From the NCBI GenBank assembly GCA_963931865.1, contig OZ007508.1, positions 7,664,956 through 7,728,955 on the forward strand: a stretch of DNA of 64,000 nucleotides, read 5' to 3'. Positions 21,011 through 30,049 of the stretch are shown piece by piece; position 1 is the stretch's first letter, and each line of letters starts with the position of its first letter. The notes under the pieces are model-generated. The model was given only the letters and a program-made list of their open reading frames with translations. It was not told where the DNA came from and did no database searches. The stretch comes from Axinella damicornis. Lineage: Eukaryota; Porifera; Demospongiae; Axinellida; Axinellidae. A program made the position numbers and the translations under genes.

Positions 21011-21895
21011 CTACTGTGGTGGGCGTATGACAGGAATGACCCTGTCATAATGCAACTCGTGAGTATTGTAGATGTATATTGCATACGGACATGCAGACCT
21101 GTTACTAGTAAATCCTGGTGCATGGCAGACCCACACCCTGCTGTCACCAACAGTTGCAAAGCTGAAGATTGGAACTGACAGGAGACTGGCAAGAAGCATA
21201 ATCTCAAAATCTGTCCCCCAACCACTTCTGTCCATGCGGTGGGTGGTAATGTACCTAGAGATAGCTTCTTCTTCGAGCTGAGCTCTTCTCACTGGATCAG
21301 GGCACATGGTGCTGTCAAAAGTACGGTCAGCATAACCCATCACGGAGGGATTATCACGCAGATACGCCAATGCAGCATGGCGGAAAGCAGTGTGATTCCG
21401 TTTGGTGCCAGTGATTTCCTTAGAAATGGCTCGGAAGAGACAGTTCCCATCACCTAGGACGCTGTCACGAATGTGTGGTGCAATCTCATCGCAGCGTACA
21501 GGTATAACCTCAGCTGGTGTGGAAAGGTTGTTGCGAACAGTTCTGTGGCTGTGCATACTCAAGACATCAATTGCTCGAAGTCTCCACTCATCTGTGGGGA
21601 GCGGCAGATCAATATCACCAAACTGTTGGTGAGTGGTGCCTATGTACTCTAGTCCTGTTCTCTCTAGAGTTGAACTAGTGGACAGTCTGGGTCTCTTGGT
21701 GATGGTGGTAGAGATAGGGTTTTTCCTCTCCTTTTCTTTGGAGGGGGTGGTGGCTTTGTAGTGCCTTTTTGGCTTTAGGCTCATCAGGCTTTGAGACCTT
21801 CCTAGGGGGTGGTGGTTTACTGGTGAGGACATGTTTTTTGGTTTTAGGCTGATCAGGCTTGGAGTCTTTCCTAGGGGGTGCTGTATTACTAGCAA
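21011..21895 (-). CDS. OTU-family cysteine protease domain (Helitron C-terminal part), 294 aa
   Basis: OTU proteases cleave ubiquitin and related linkages. The first 100 residues hold imperfect repeats of SLISLKPK and a basic linker. The OTU domain then runs from about 130: D149-G-N-C152-LFRA supplies the catalytic aspartate and cysteine, and H282-YD near the C-terminus supplies the catalytic histidine. All three are present, so the fold looks intact. The ORF overlaps the end of the helicase ORF by 7 bases in another frame inside a tandem repeat (21762-21990), which suggests the two were once a single fused protein split by repeat-length change. Confidence 0.8.
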   Translation of the reverse strand: MLVIQHPLGKTPSLISLKPKNMSSPVNHHPLGRSQSLMSLKPKRHYKATTPSKEKERKNPISTTITKRPRLSTSSTLERTGLEYIGTTHQQFGDIDLPLPTDEWRLRAIDVLSMHSHRTVRNNLSTPAEVIPVRCDEIAPHIRDSVLGDGNCLFRAISKEITGTKRNHTAFRHAALAYLRDNPSVMGYADRTFDSTMCPDPVRRAQLEEEAISRYITTHRMDRSGWGTDFEIMLLASLLSVPIFSFATVGDSRVWVCHAPGFTSNRSACPYAIYIYNTHELHYDRVIPVIRPPQ

Positions 21896-21990
21896 GAGTG
21901 CCTTTTTGGCTTTACACTGATCAGGCTTTGAAACCTTCTTAGGGAGTGCTTTCTTACTGGCAAGGACAGCTTTTTTGCCTTAGGCTGATC
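21762..21990. repeat. Tandem repeat of about 66 bp, four copies, between helicase and OTU
   Basis: Units contain CTTTTTGGCTTTAGGCTGAT and CTTCCTAGGGGGTG on the plus strand. They encode KPKR/SLISLKPK-type basic repeats. The change of reading frame between the helicase and OTU ORFs falls here. Confidence 0.75.
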
Positions 21991-22740
21991 AGGATCAGTA
22001 GTACCAGTAAGCTTACGCTTGGTGCCCCTTTTAGGTTCAAGTGGCAGTACATACAGTGGGAAATCTTTCCTGTATGTGTCTCTCAATCGGTTAACTTCTT
22101 TAAGACAAGTCACACTAACCATGATGGACTTGGGGTCAAAAGCGACCAAGTATAACCCTTCAAGTGATTGAACCCTGGATAGTGCTATGTAGGCCATTCC
22201 GTCACTGAACACTTTGTAGGAGAGGTCTATGATGGCACAATCCAGTGACAAACCCTGGCTTTTGTGAATGGTCACAGCATATGCTAGGATTAGTGGAAAC
22301 TGTTTTCTGTACACATAAAAGTATTTCATGACCATAAACCTGCTCTTGACCTTTTCCACGTCATAAGGCTCACTTATGTGATCAAACTGAACATTGACAC
22401 GGTTTGGTGAGATTGAGCGAACAGTACCGATCGCACCATTGACTAGCCCTGTCTTTGTGTCAATGTTGCGACGTAGCATGACTCGCGCACCAACAGCCAG
22501 GGAAATTTAAAGCTTGGCTTCCAACCCCGCTGTCATATTACAGTCACTGTTGAGCTTCTCCAATTGCTCGGCAGCTTATTTGTTCCACTTTAGCATGCCT
22601 GAAGTTTCATCAGCCTCATCGGTACAGAGCAATTCGTGTACTTCAGAAGTTAGCTGTCCGAGCATTTCATTGTTTATGTCACTGCACTCTTTTCTAGTCG
22701 GCAGCAGGCATACAGGTGTTTGACCAAATTCCTGGAACAA
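21889..22740 (-). pseudogene. Helitron helicase, second lobe only (PIF1-like)
   Basis: From right to left the frame reads CLLPTRKECSDINNEML, then LNSDCNMTAGLEAKL, a stop, and then ISLAVGARVMLRRNIDTKTG. It continues as an open frame of 196 residues from 22479, with AYAVTIHKSQGLSLD (motif V) and YIALSRV (motif VI). These are the C-terminal motifs of PIF1-type helicases in Helitrons. Walker A and B motifs, which should lie upstream, are absent: the preceding Rep sequence (SLILLFVP) is joined almost directly to CLLPTRKEC. Confidence 0.75.
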
Positions 22741-23756
22741 AGAGAAGTATCAGGGAGCAGTAATAGTCTTCTCTCTGTGCTTCCTTCTCTGGATCAAAGA
22801 GTTTGTGGTTTGGAAGCCGAGGTTTATTGAGCTTTGAATACTTCCCGTTTCCACTACTATCTTTGGCATACCAATCATAGTTTGCCACAAAGTCGTAGAG
22901 ACAAACATCTTCCAGCCTTGCTGGTCTCTGTGGATAGTAGGTGTCAAGAAGGTTGTCCTCAAGATTTCTTCAGTGTCCGGATTGTGTTCTGCCATTTCAA
23001 GCAGCACTTTGTGATCCATCAACCTACGACATCTTTTATGTGGCAGCGACACGTCTACCCACTTTACAGTGTCAGACTTTTCGTTGAGGTGATCTCCGAG
23101 CAAAAGGTCACTTGCCTCATACAGACCATACTCTCGAAAGCGCAAGCTTCGTACACCGAAACTCCAGAGGCCACTGTACACGCTCTTATTCTCACTGACT
23201 TCTTGCCAGATCTCTTGCATGTTGCTCCTTTCAGCTTTTGTGACGTAACCACTAACGTAGTGAGCAAGAGCTAGCGATGATTCCACCACAAACTGAATGT
23301 CAATGTTAGCTTGCCAGAGCATTAGCAAGAGAGGGTTGTAATCATTTACTCTCACCTCTGTGTCTCCCCTGGGTAGTTGGTAAATCTTTTCGCGTGACCT
23401 GAGGCTGTCACTTACGGAGTTAAGCTTGGCACTCTCACATGCTTGGCGAGGAAATCCAAACCTGCACCTGGTAATGAAAGCACCGCTAGAGCACTTGCGT
23501 TTCCTTTTGCAATATGCACTACATTTGTGCATTTGGTACCTGGTAACCAGCCTGTGTAATTCAGGACTGGTTTCCTTGTCTGGGATTTGGCAAGTAATCC
23601 TCTCCTGGATCCAAGCACCTTATCAGGATCATCCTGACCAATTACCGGTGCATCTCGGATCCACAGTAGGACATGGTAATGTGGAGCGCCACGGGCTTGG
23701 TACTCTTTCTTCCAGTAGAAGTGGTCTACTTTGCCGAGGACTTCACTTTTCTTCAA
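22741..23756 (-). pseudogene. Helitron HUH Rep nuclease region, one frameshift
   Basis: The first ORF (23756 down to 23412) has EYQARGAPHYHVLLW, the HUH metal-binding motif. Near 23600 the protein shifts phase into WIQERITCQIPDKE, and the second ORF (23532 to 22750) continues with YQMHKCSAYCKRKR, a Cys/His cluster, and AHYVSGYVTKAE, which carries the two tyrosines used to cut and join DNA. The catalytic motifs themselves are preserved; the frameshift disables the gene. The tail LPNHKLFDPEKEAQREDYYC is the usual link to the helicase. Confidence 0.8.
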
Positions 23757-23782
23757 AACTGTATTAAAGAAGGCATGAAATT

Positions 23783-24484
23783 TCAGGGAGAATTTTCTGG
23801 AAACTGATATTGGGTCCTCGGTGCAATGTTATAACTGGAAGAAACATTGTTTACACTTCTGAGGTAGTTTGCAATATCGGGGGATTCGTATTCAGCACAG
23901 CTAAACGTGAGAAACAGAGTAGGTGAGCCCCACTCACGAACCATGCACTTCAGTTCACTTTGCCTGACAAACCAGTACTGCTTTGTACCATGAACAGACT
24001 GAAGCATTGTACATAAATTAGCCTCAAGATGTTCGTCAGAAGTTTCTACCTTGTCTAACAGCGAGCGAACTGACATGTGCTGCCTTCTGGTAGATTTCAG
24101 CAGATTATAGACACCTGCGGAAAGCTCTCGCATTTCCTTCTGCCAGAGGAGGTAGAAGACATACTGCGGATCCTTTCTGAAACGTGAGTCTTTGTTGAGC
24201 AGTCGAGATTTGATGTACTCACTGTGGGAGAGTTTAGCTCGGGGGTGATACTCACCAAACTCTCCAGTTGGAAAGAGAACCGGGAAGCACATGACATCGA
24301 GGTGCCGTTGTTGGTTGTCTAAAGGATTTTCTCTGACACTGAGCACTTTGTATTGGTCAATGTCAGATTCACTGGGCAATTTATTCTCCAGGTTCCTTAT
24401 CGTAAAAGATTGGAACCCAGCAATCTCGCTTTCACTAGCCTTTTCCAGCATTGTACTGGTCGTGTTGTTTGAAACTTCTATCAC
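23783..24484 (-). CDS. Helitron_like_N domain, 233 aa
   Basis: The frame contains DVMCFPVLFPTGEFGEYHPR and SHSEYIKSRLLNKDSRFRKD, then GSPTLFLTFSCAEYESPDIA, all hallmarks of the Helitron helicase-like N-terminal domain. It is followed after a short gap and frame change by the HUH motif, so it is the N-terminal part of the same protein. It has no internal stop. Confidence 0.85.
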   Translation of the reverse strand: MIEVSNNTTSTMLEKASESEIAGFQSFTIRNLENKLPSESDIDQYKVLSVRENPLDNQQRHLDVMCFPVLFPTGEFGEYHPRAKLSHSEYIKSRLLNKDSRFRKDPQYVFYLLWQKEMRELSAGVYNLLKSTRRQHMSVRSLLDKVETSDEHLEANLCTMLQSVHGTKQYWFVRQSELKCMVREWGSPTLFLTFSCAEYESPDIANYLRSVNNVSSSYNIAPRTQYQFPENSP

Positions 24485-24589
24485 CTGTTTGGCAGCCTCA
24501 TCAACAGATTCATCAGTAACTTTGCAGTAAAGCCAATTAATATCATTAGCTTCTGTATGGCTGCCTTGACATGGTTCACATCAACTAGA

Positions 24590-24958
24590 CTACGCCAGAC
24601 CACTTTCAGTTTGGTCGGCTTTCCATTGACTATAATGTACAACTCGGGATTTGGTAAAGCAGACTGCACTGGTGGACTGCTCTACCTCATCTAGAGTGGC
24701 AAGCGTTTTATTCAAGGGCAACGGAAGAAAGAACATGGTACCCTTACATGCTTTGAGGGAATTATAGATGGGTACTTTGCCCGTGTACGTGCCAAGTCTT
24801 ACCACAGTCTGGTAACACTTTGCACGCTGAATCAGCTGAGTACTCAAACAGTCTAAACGTGCCAATTCTTGTGGTATCGGTACCACATGCAATCCATAAT
24901 GAAGACGCAACGTGGCGGCAAGACGTTCTTCGTGATCAGTGATTTGCAATACCTGCAC
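24590..24958 (-). CDS. DUF6570-like domain of the Helitron, 122 aa
   Basis: The pattern IPQELARLDCLSTQLIQRAK, then a hydrophobic segment and GTMFFLPLPLN, matches the DUF6570 domain that commonly precedes Helitron_like_N in Helitron proteins. The C-terminal part (IVNGKPTKLKVVWRSLVDVN) continues in another frame at 24481-24669, so a frameshift lies near 24600. Confidence 0.65.
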   Translation of the reverse strand: MQVLQITDHEERLAATLRLHYGLHVVPIPQELARLDCLSTQLIQRAKCYQTVVRLGTYTGKVPIYNSLKACKGTMFFLPLPLNKTLATLDEVEQSTSAVCFTKSRVVHYSQWKADQTESGLA

Positions 24959-25141
24959 ATGTACAGCACCTGCTCACTAGCTGTGGGGTTCTATATAGCT
25001 TTTCAATCTCAACCACACTTCGCCTCCGAGGTTTTGTGAAAGCTCCACTCTTGTAACTGCTTTTCTCTGATGCAGGCGCTCACATGCAGCTACAGCATGC
25101 ATGCTGAGGGTAGTCATCAATTTCTTTTTGCAGCTGGGCTA

Positions 25142-25963
25142 TTAGCAGTATATTATCTTCCAGAAGCTCGGATTCGGGACGTCCAAGCTTTGAGTCCACT
25201 GGGACAACATCAGTGCATTGCTCATGGGTACATTATTGCTTAGCAGAGCATCAAAATCATCAACCTTGTTGATTTCCATTAGTGACTCAAAGTCACCAGA
25301 AAGCAAGGCCATGTCAATGTCACGAACACGCAGGTGGCTACTAATAGCACTGTTGACGTTATGATAGAAATTTCCCAACACTGGATAGTGTGTCCCAGCT
25401 GCTCTAAGTACCCTTAGTTTACTGTCACATCCACCATTATTGGAACAAACCAAGGGGTGACCTCTAAGGTCTACACTGAAATCTTCAACCACCTTAGTGT
25501 AGTGTTGGTTAGGACAACCATCACATGTGTCTAAGGTGTGTCGCACTTCCTGCATGGGGTTTTCAAAGGCTGCTTTGAGGGAAACAATTGTATCAACTTC
25601 TGTTTCCGTCAGAGGCTTACACTCACTGGAACACTCCCATTTCATGGGGTGTTTCCTGTGTTTTGTTTCCGTTTTTGACTCAACTTCCTTTGCCACTACA
25701 CACTTCCCATTTTCGTCAATGGGTAGGGCATAGTCCCTCTGCACAATCTGGTAGCATGAGTCGTAGAAGTAAGGCTCTGTGGAAGCTGTGTGACAGCCTT
25801 CACCAAAGTCCTCCTTTCCTTCAATCTGAAGGCTTTTGATTAGTCTACAAGCCTTCAGTAAAGACCCAACGTGTTCCTTGCGGGTCTGCAGAGATTTGTT
25901 GCGCAGCCTTCTTGCTGCCATCCTACAAACAGCTTCGTGCATAACTTCGCTTTGAGTAGGCAC
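25142..25963 (-). CDS. Helitron N-terminal region of unknown function, 273 aa
   Basis: Not a named domain to me. It is rich in paired cysteines (CSSECK, TCDGCPNQH, CSNNGGC) in spacings suggesting zinc binding, and is followed by VLGNFYHNVNSAISSHLRVR and an acidic C-terminus. Position between the Lys-rich repeat ORF and the DUF6570-like segment places it in the same Helitron polyprotein. Confidence 0.55.
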   Translation of the reverse strand: MPTQSEVMHEAVCRMAARRLRNKSLQTRKEHVGSLLKACRLIKSLQIEGKEDFGEGCHTASTEPYFYDSCYQIVQRDYALPIDENGKCVVAKEVESKTETKHRKHPMKWECSSECKPLTETEVDTIVSLKAAFENPMQEVRHTLDTCDGCPNQHYTKVVEDFSVDLRGHPLVCSNNGGCDSKLRVLRAAGTHYPVLGNFYHNVNSAISSHLRVRDIDMALLSGDFESLMEINKVDDFDALLSNNVPMSNALMLSQWTQSLDVPNPSFWKIIYC

Positions 25964-25995
25964 GTGCGGCAGCCTTCTTTTTGGAGTGGTCAGTG

Positions 25996-26340
25996 CTATA
26001 GTTTTCTTAATTTGGAGGCAGCTTTTGAGGCAGCCTTCTTTTTTTCAGGGTCTGCCCTGTAGCTAGCCTTAGAGGCGGCCTTCTTTATTTCAGGGTCTGC
26101 CCTGTAGCTAGCTGTAGAGGCGGCCTTCTTTATTTCAGGGTCTGCCCTGTAGCTAGCCTTAGAGGCAGCCTTCTTTTTTTCAGGGTCAGCACTGTAGCTA
26201 GCTTTAGAAACAGCTTTCGAGGCAGCCTTCTTTTTTTCAGGGTCAGCACTGTAGCTAGCTTTTGCTTTGGTTTTCAAGTGGTTTATGTTCTTCATATAAT
26301 ATTTCTTATTCTGACCCATTTTTTTTCCTTGGTGTAGAAA
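25996..26340 (-). CDS. Lysine/alanine-rich tandem repeat segment of the Helitron
   Basis: Starting at MGQNKKYYMKNINHLKTKAK near 26322, the frame encodes five or six copies of a 15-residue unit of the type ASYRADPEIKKAASK, corresponding to 45-bp DNA repeats. The charged, helical repeats resemble those at the start of some invertebrate Helitron proteins. A DNA-binding or nuclear role is possible. Copy number is likely variable between element copies. Confidence 0.7.
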   Translation of the reverse strand, partial: FLHQGKKMGQNKKYYMKNINHLKTKAKASYSADPEKKKAASKAVSKASYSADPEKKKAASKASYRADPEIKKAASTASYRADPEIKKAASKASYRADPEKKKAASKAASKLRKL

Positions 26341-26905
26341 GGTTGCTGCTAACAGTTCTATGGCTGTATGCAGCAAGCTTAGGAACCCCTTTAAGTTTGC
26401 ACTCATCTGTGGGGAGTGGCTGATCAACACCTGATTGTTTGCAGAGTGGACAAAACCACTCATGACCTTCTTGAGAGGTAAGCAGCTGGTATTCAGCCTC
26501 TCTCACATTGCCACATTGAGCGTGCGTCCATTTGTCACATCCATCACACGCAATGCCACGCTGGTTCTGCTTTACTGGTTTTAAGCACACAGTACACGGA
26601 TACTGATAAACAGGACCTGGGTTGCTTTCGATATCCCCAGAGGCCAGCAAGAGAGTGACAATCACTACAGCCGGCCGATGAGCCCTGTACAGCCTTTTTG
26701 TTCTGAGACGGTTATATCTATTCCAGTTAGCAACAACAGCACCGCAGCTATCAAGCATCAGACGGGTGGCAAATCTTACCGTCTCACGGGATTCTCCTGT
26801 GACCATGGTCATGGATGGATCATTGTAGTGGTTTGGCAGCAGGCGCAATAAGATGAGCCAAGTATAGAGCAGCAACTGCACACGCACACTTATCTGCAAC
26901 AACAC
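26306..26905 (-). CDS. ORF with 2A-like ribosome-skipping motif and PHD finger, 199 aa
   Basis: Residues 91-98 are DIESNPGP preceded by LLLASG, which matches the 2A consensus D-V/I-E-x-N-P-G-P; codons lie at 26612-26635. Downstream, residues 101-157 are a PHD-type zinc finger: CTVC, then CDGCDKWTHAQC, and a terminal CPLC. If the motif works, translation would release an N-terminal peptide ending in G and restart at P just before the PHD finger. The upstream part has a basic, then hydrophobic stretch (AVVIVTLLLAS). The C-terminal linker (PLPTDE and HRTVSSNLSTP) is homologous to the linker before the OTU domain. The likely start is one of the Met residues at 32-34; this cannot be resolved. Confidence 0.75.
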   Translation of the reverse strand: MLLQISVRVQLLLYTWLILLRLLPNHYNDPSMTMVTGESRETVRFATRLMLDSCGAVVANWNRYNRLRTKRLYRAHRPAVVIVTLLLASGDIESNPGPVYQYPCTVCLKPVKQNQRGIACDGCDKWTHAQCGNVREAEYQLLTSQEGHEWFCPLCKQSGVDQPLPTDECKLKGVPKLAAYSHRTVSSNLSTPRKKNGSE

Positions 26906-26937
26906 GCAGACGCCAACTGTAACAACACGCAGACGCC

Positions 26938-27163
26938 AACTTCAGAGCAAGAACAATGAGACTCCATGTTTTAAGGTTCACTTGCTGCAGCCACTGTGTG
27001 ATCATTACTCTCAAGCAGTCAGGTTCACTTTCACTGTATTGTGTTTGGATCTTAGTCAGGATATCATCCCTAATTCCAAGCTGCTGACCTAAGTTCTTCC
27101 ATTTCATACTCATGGTACTCAACTCATTCTTTACCACATCAACATCTGACTCATGTAACAGAT
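26938..27163 (-). CDS. Candidate death-domain exon
   Basis: The minus-strand frame reads DVVKNELSTMSMKWKNLGQQ, LGIRDDILTKIQTQ, CLRVMITQWLQQ and LKTWSLIVLALK. This has the W..LG..LGI, C..M...WL and TW..L..AL pattern of the death-fold domain (six-helix, homotypic interaction). A good acceptor, CTTCACTATAG, precedes the exon at 27164. The 3' border is unclear because a 24-bp repeat (GTTGGCGTCTGCGTGTTGTT) follows. It may be a remnant of a host innate-immune or apoptosis gene next to or captured by the Helitron. Confidence 0.5.
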
Positions 27164-29781
27164 CTATAGTGAAGGTAATGTACAGCAATGGTTAATGTTG
27201 CCATACATACAAAGCTTCAGTTTTCCAAAGCCAGTGAAGTCTTCGTTGAGCAAAAATTAACATTGCACCACCAAAACAAGACATAATGACTTGTGGTTGT
27301 TGTACTGATACATGACTGTACGTGTACTTTCAACAGAGACTTCAAGAGATTTTGTCTGGTTGGCACTGGCAACACCGCTGATCACGTGAGTAGCTATAAC
27401 GTGACGTATTAACATTGTGCACCTATATTCATTTTCCAGAAGGCTGACCTAAGAAATTCCTGAATAATGTGCCCATCCCTACCTGCTCAGTCTGAAGCAA
27501 TGGTTATGGTATGTAAGCGACAAAAAGCTGGACGATGGCCTGGGAATGAGGCTAGTTATGGTACACACTGCACAATTCTAATAACTTCATAACCACCACT
27601 ACGTATGAAATACGCAAACTGTACGATACTCTTTGGTCAATCACTGATTAGTGATAGCTGGTGCCCAACATGACTGTTCAGTTTCATGGCAGGAACCAAC
27701 TAAAATATCAACATCCATCCCATTGGGTGGCCTAGCAACACATAGCAACATGTCTGACACTGCTTCGATCAGAAGTGTCAACTTAGCACTCCCTAGCTCT
27801 GGTGATTTCCACTGCATTCAAACTACGAGAGGATGGGATTCCATACTTATTACTGAGATTATCTTCCGCTTTGAAGCAAATACCACCACATCATCTCCCG
27901 AATCCTTCTCAAATGTGAATACCATTGACCACAAACCACAACTTTGCAATAGCTGATACATGAACACTGTAATTCAAGTTCCAATCATGCACTATTATTT
28001 TACTTAGTGTGGGTGGATCAATGTAAATAATCTGGCGCCATGTTTCCCTTTGATGTTTGATCAGGAGCACGTAATGACGTAGAGAGCGGTCAGTATGCGC
28101 TCCTGGTTTGATACATGCCCTGGGACAAGTGGCATGTATTTCTCTTTGATATTGATACATGCGCTAGCTCCAGCTACTGCATGCTTAGCCATAAGTGTCA
28201 GCTAAACGTCAAACTGTGAAACAGACAATATGGCTAAGCAGTCTGTAGTCCAGATTGGCAGTTGAGAAGTAGCTAATTGTTTGTATGATTCTCCTAAGCA
28301 CTATGCATGGGTCTGTGTGTCAGACGGCACAAAGCAGTCAGTTATTGTCGCTTTGCATCATACCGCAGCACAAATTCAACTTGGCCAGACCCAACCATGG
28401 AAACCAGAATCCAAGAGTTGGCTCCGAATTCCTGCAGCTCAGGTCGTTTTGAGTGTGTTCTGTCCTTTTGATATGCAGGAGTATTAGGCTCCTCTCTTCG
28501 ATTTCCTTTTACGTTTAAACCTCTTGGACTAACATCGAAGTAACAGAGATGGCCCGACCCGACCCTTCTTGGTGCTTCCAATGTGGGAGTCATTCCCTCT
28601 TTCAAGTCACTCACTGTTACACCATCCATCACAGGTTATAGGCACAAAGCGCCTGCAAAAATTACAAACAGCTAGCTTCCTGCTTCTCAATAGCAATGTC
28701 AACTAGTACAGTGGTTACCAAGGAGACTCCATAGCAACTGTGCTGCAGTATGACACATTCCATAGTGACCGACGTGAGATAATTATAAGCTGGTTAAATT
28801 ACGCCCTGTATCTGATTTACAGTTACTCGCCCTTGGGCGCTTTGTGTGCCCTTGTGCTCGTGACTGTAAAACAGATACGTCCCTCTTGGGCATGATAATA
28901 ACCACTAGCTATGGATTTGTCAATAATTATAACATCATCCTGTGAATATTGCACCCAGATATGGTGCCTACATGCAATTAATAGATGAATGATACTGCAC
29001 TCTCCAATAATGTTGCACCAGGTTAATGTGCATATGTCATAGAACCACCAGATCTAGTAGACTTCACTGTTCAGTCTCATGCCCAGCCAGAAATAACCTG
29101 CAGAAAATCCATCTGGTAACCTTGGTCAGTTTTCTTGGCACAGTGGCTAGCATGGAATGTAATGCGCTCTTGAATCAGGGTGTTAATTGTTATGTCACTT
29201 GCATCTAGCAACAGTCGCTAGGGCACATTGCGTGCAGTATTATAATCACGTGGCCAGCGGAATCACCACCTTCAATACTGACAATACGGCATGTCTATTT
29301 GCATGTTTAAATTCCTCCGTGAAGGTGTAGAACTTTTATGAGTAGCTATCAAGAAAACTGACCAAAGTTACCAGACAAGTGTTTCCAGCTGGGCAAGAGA
29401 CTTGATACTTTTATGGGATCACGAGTCTTCGTTGAGAGCTGAACGGCTTCAATAGCTAGCCAACTCAAGAACTAGTAGCTGCACTGTTGAAAATGTGTGT
29501 TGGACTTTGAGCTAGCATCTTGATGAACATAGTCGCTGCAATGAAAGTATGGCAATTTATGATCATAGCTTGTGTTGCAAGCCTGCTGAGACATTATGGC
29601 TAGAGTAGCAGCTATAATGTGCTAGTACGAGAGCTAGTGGATGTCACATCATGTTGTCTTCCATGTACCCAGTACATGCAAAAGGCAATTCATGAATAGT
29701 GTACATAGCTGACGACTTCAGTCTGAGTGCTCTTGCACATCTGGAAGTGGGACCTGCAATCGATATTTGATAGCTTTGCAG
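27164..29781. other. Intergenic stretch, mostly featureless
   Basis: A half copy of the TAGCCTCG MITE family ends at 27554. Several unbroken frames of 80-100 codons on both strands (27651-27956 plus, 27909-28160 minus, 28342-28632 minus) show no domain or splice context that I can defend. Nothing else is recognised. Confidence 0.4.
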
Positions 29782-29954
29782 CCCCACTGAAGCAAGACCG
29801 GGGGATGTTTGCAACAGTATTCCAACGGTGGGATAACAACAGGGGTGCTCAGCCAACTACATGGAAAGAGCTGTTGGGATTTCTGAGAGATAGTGACAAC
29901 GACGACGTGGCCAAGAGCATTGAGGACCTCTTCACTGGCAAGGCAACTGTACCT
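29782..29954 (+). CDS. Candidate exon with death-like C-terminal half
   Basis: The segment is bordered by TTTGCAG before 29782 and GTAAGT after 29954. In frame it encodes PLKQDRGMFATVFQRWDNN, then PTTWKELLGFLRDSDNDD and VAKSIEDLF. The pattern of a helix, W, then TTWKELLxFL and a final amphipathic helix is that of the second half of a death domain. The first half was not found in the window and the exon is directly followed by a LINE fragment, so this may be a remnant. Confidence 0.4.
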
Positions 29955-30049
29955 GTAAGTATAGCAATCGGGAAAATCCACAGTCACAGCTCTACTGGCT
30001 GTAACACATGACTGGTTTAAAGCACTCGAATCCAGACACAATGTATGCT

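Larger units (their letters stand above)
21011..26905 (-). mobile_element. Degraded Helitron (Helentron-like, OTU-bearing) on the minus strand
   Basis: In transcription order there is a 2A-like/PHD ORF, a lysine-rich repeat ORF, an unknown Cys-rich region, DUF6570-like, Helitron_like_N, HUH Rep, the second lobe of a PIF1-type helicase and an OTU protease. This is the domain order of OTU-carrying Helitrons (Helentrons). Frameshifts and stops separate the pieces, and the helicase ATPase lobe is deleted. I could not place its exact ends; the 3' end probably lies between 20939 and 21010, next to the MULE right repeat. It cannot encode a working RepHel. Confidence 0.8.

Noticed and set aside
28342..28632. 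96-codon minus frame with mixed composition
   Set aside because: Plausible-looking protein, but no homologue recognised and no splice or start signals; left uncalled.
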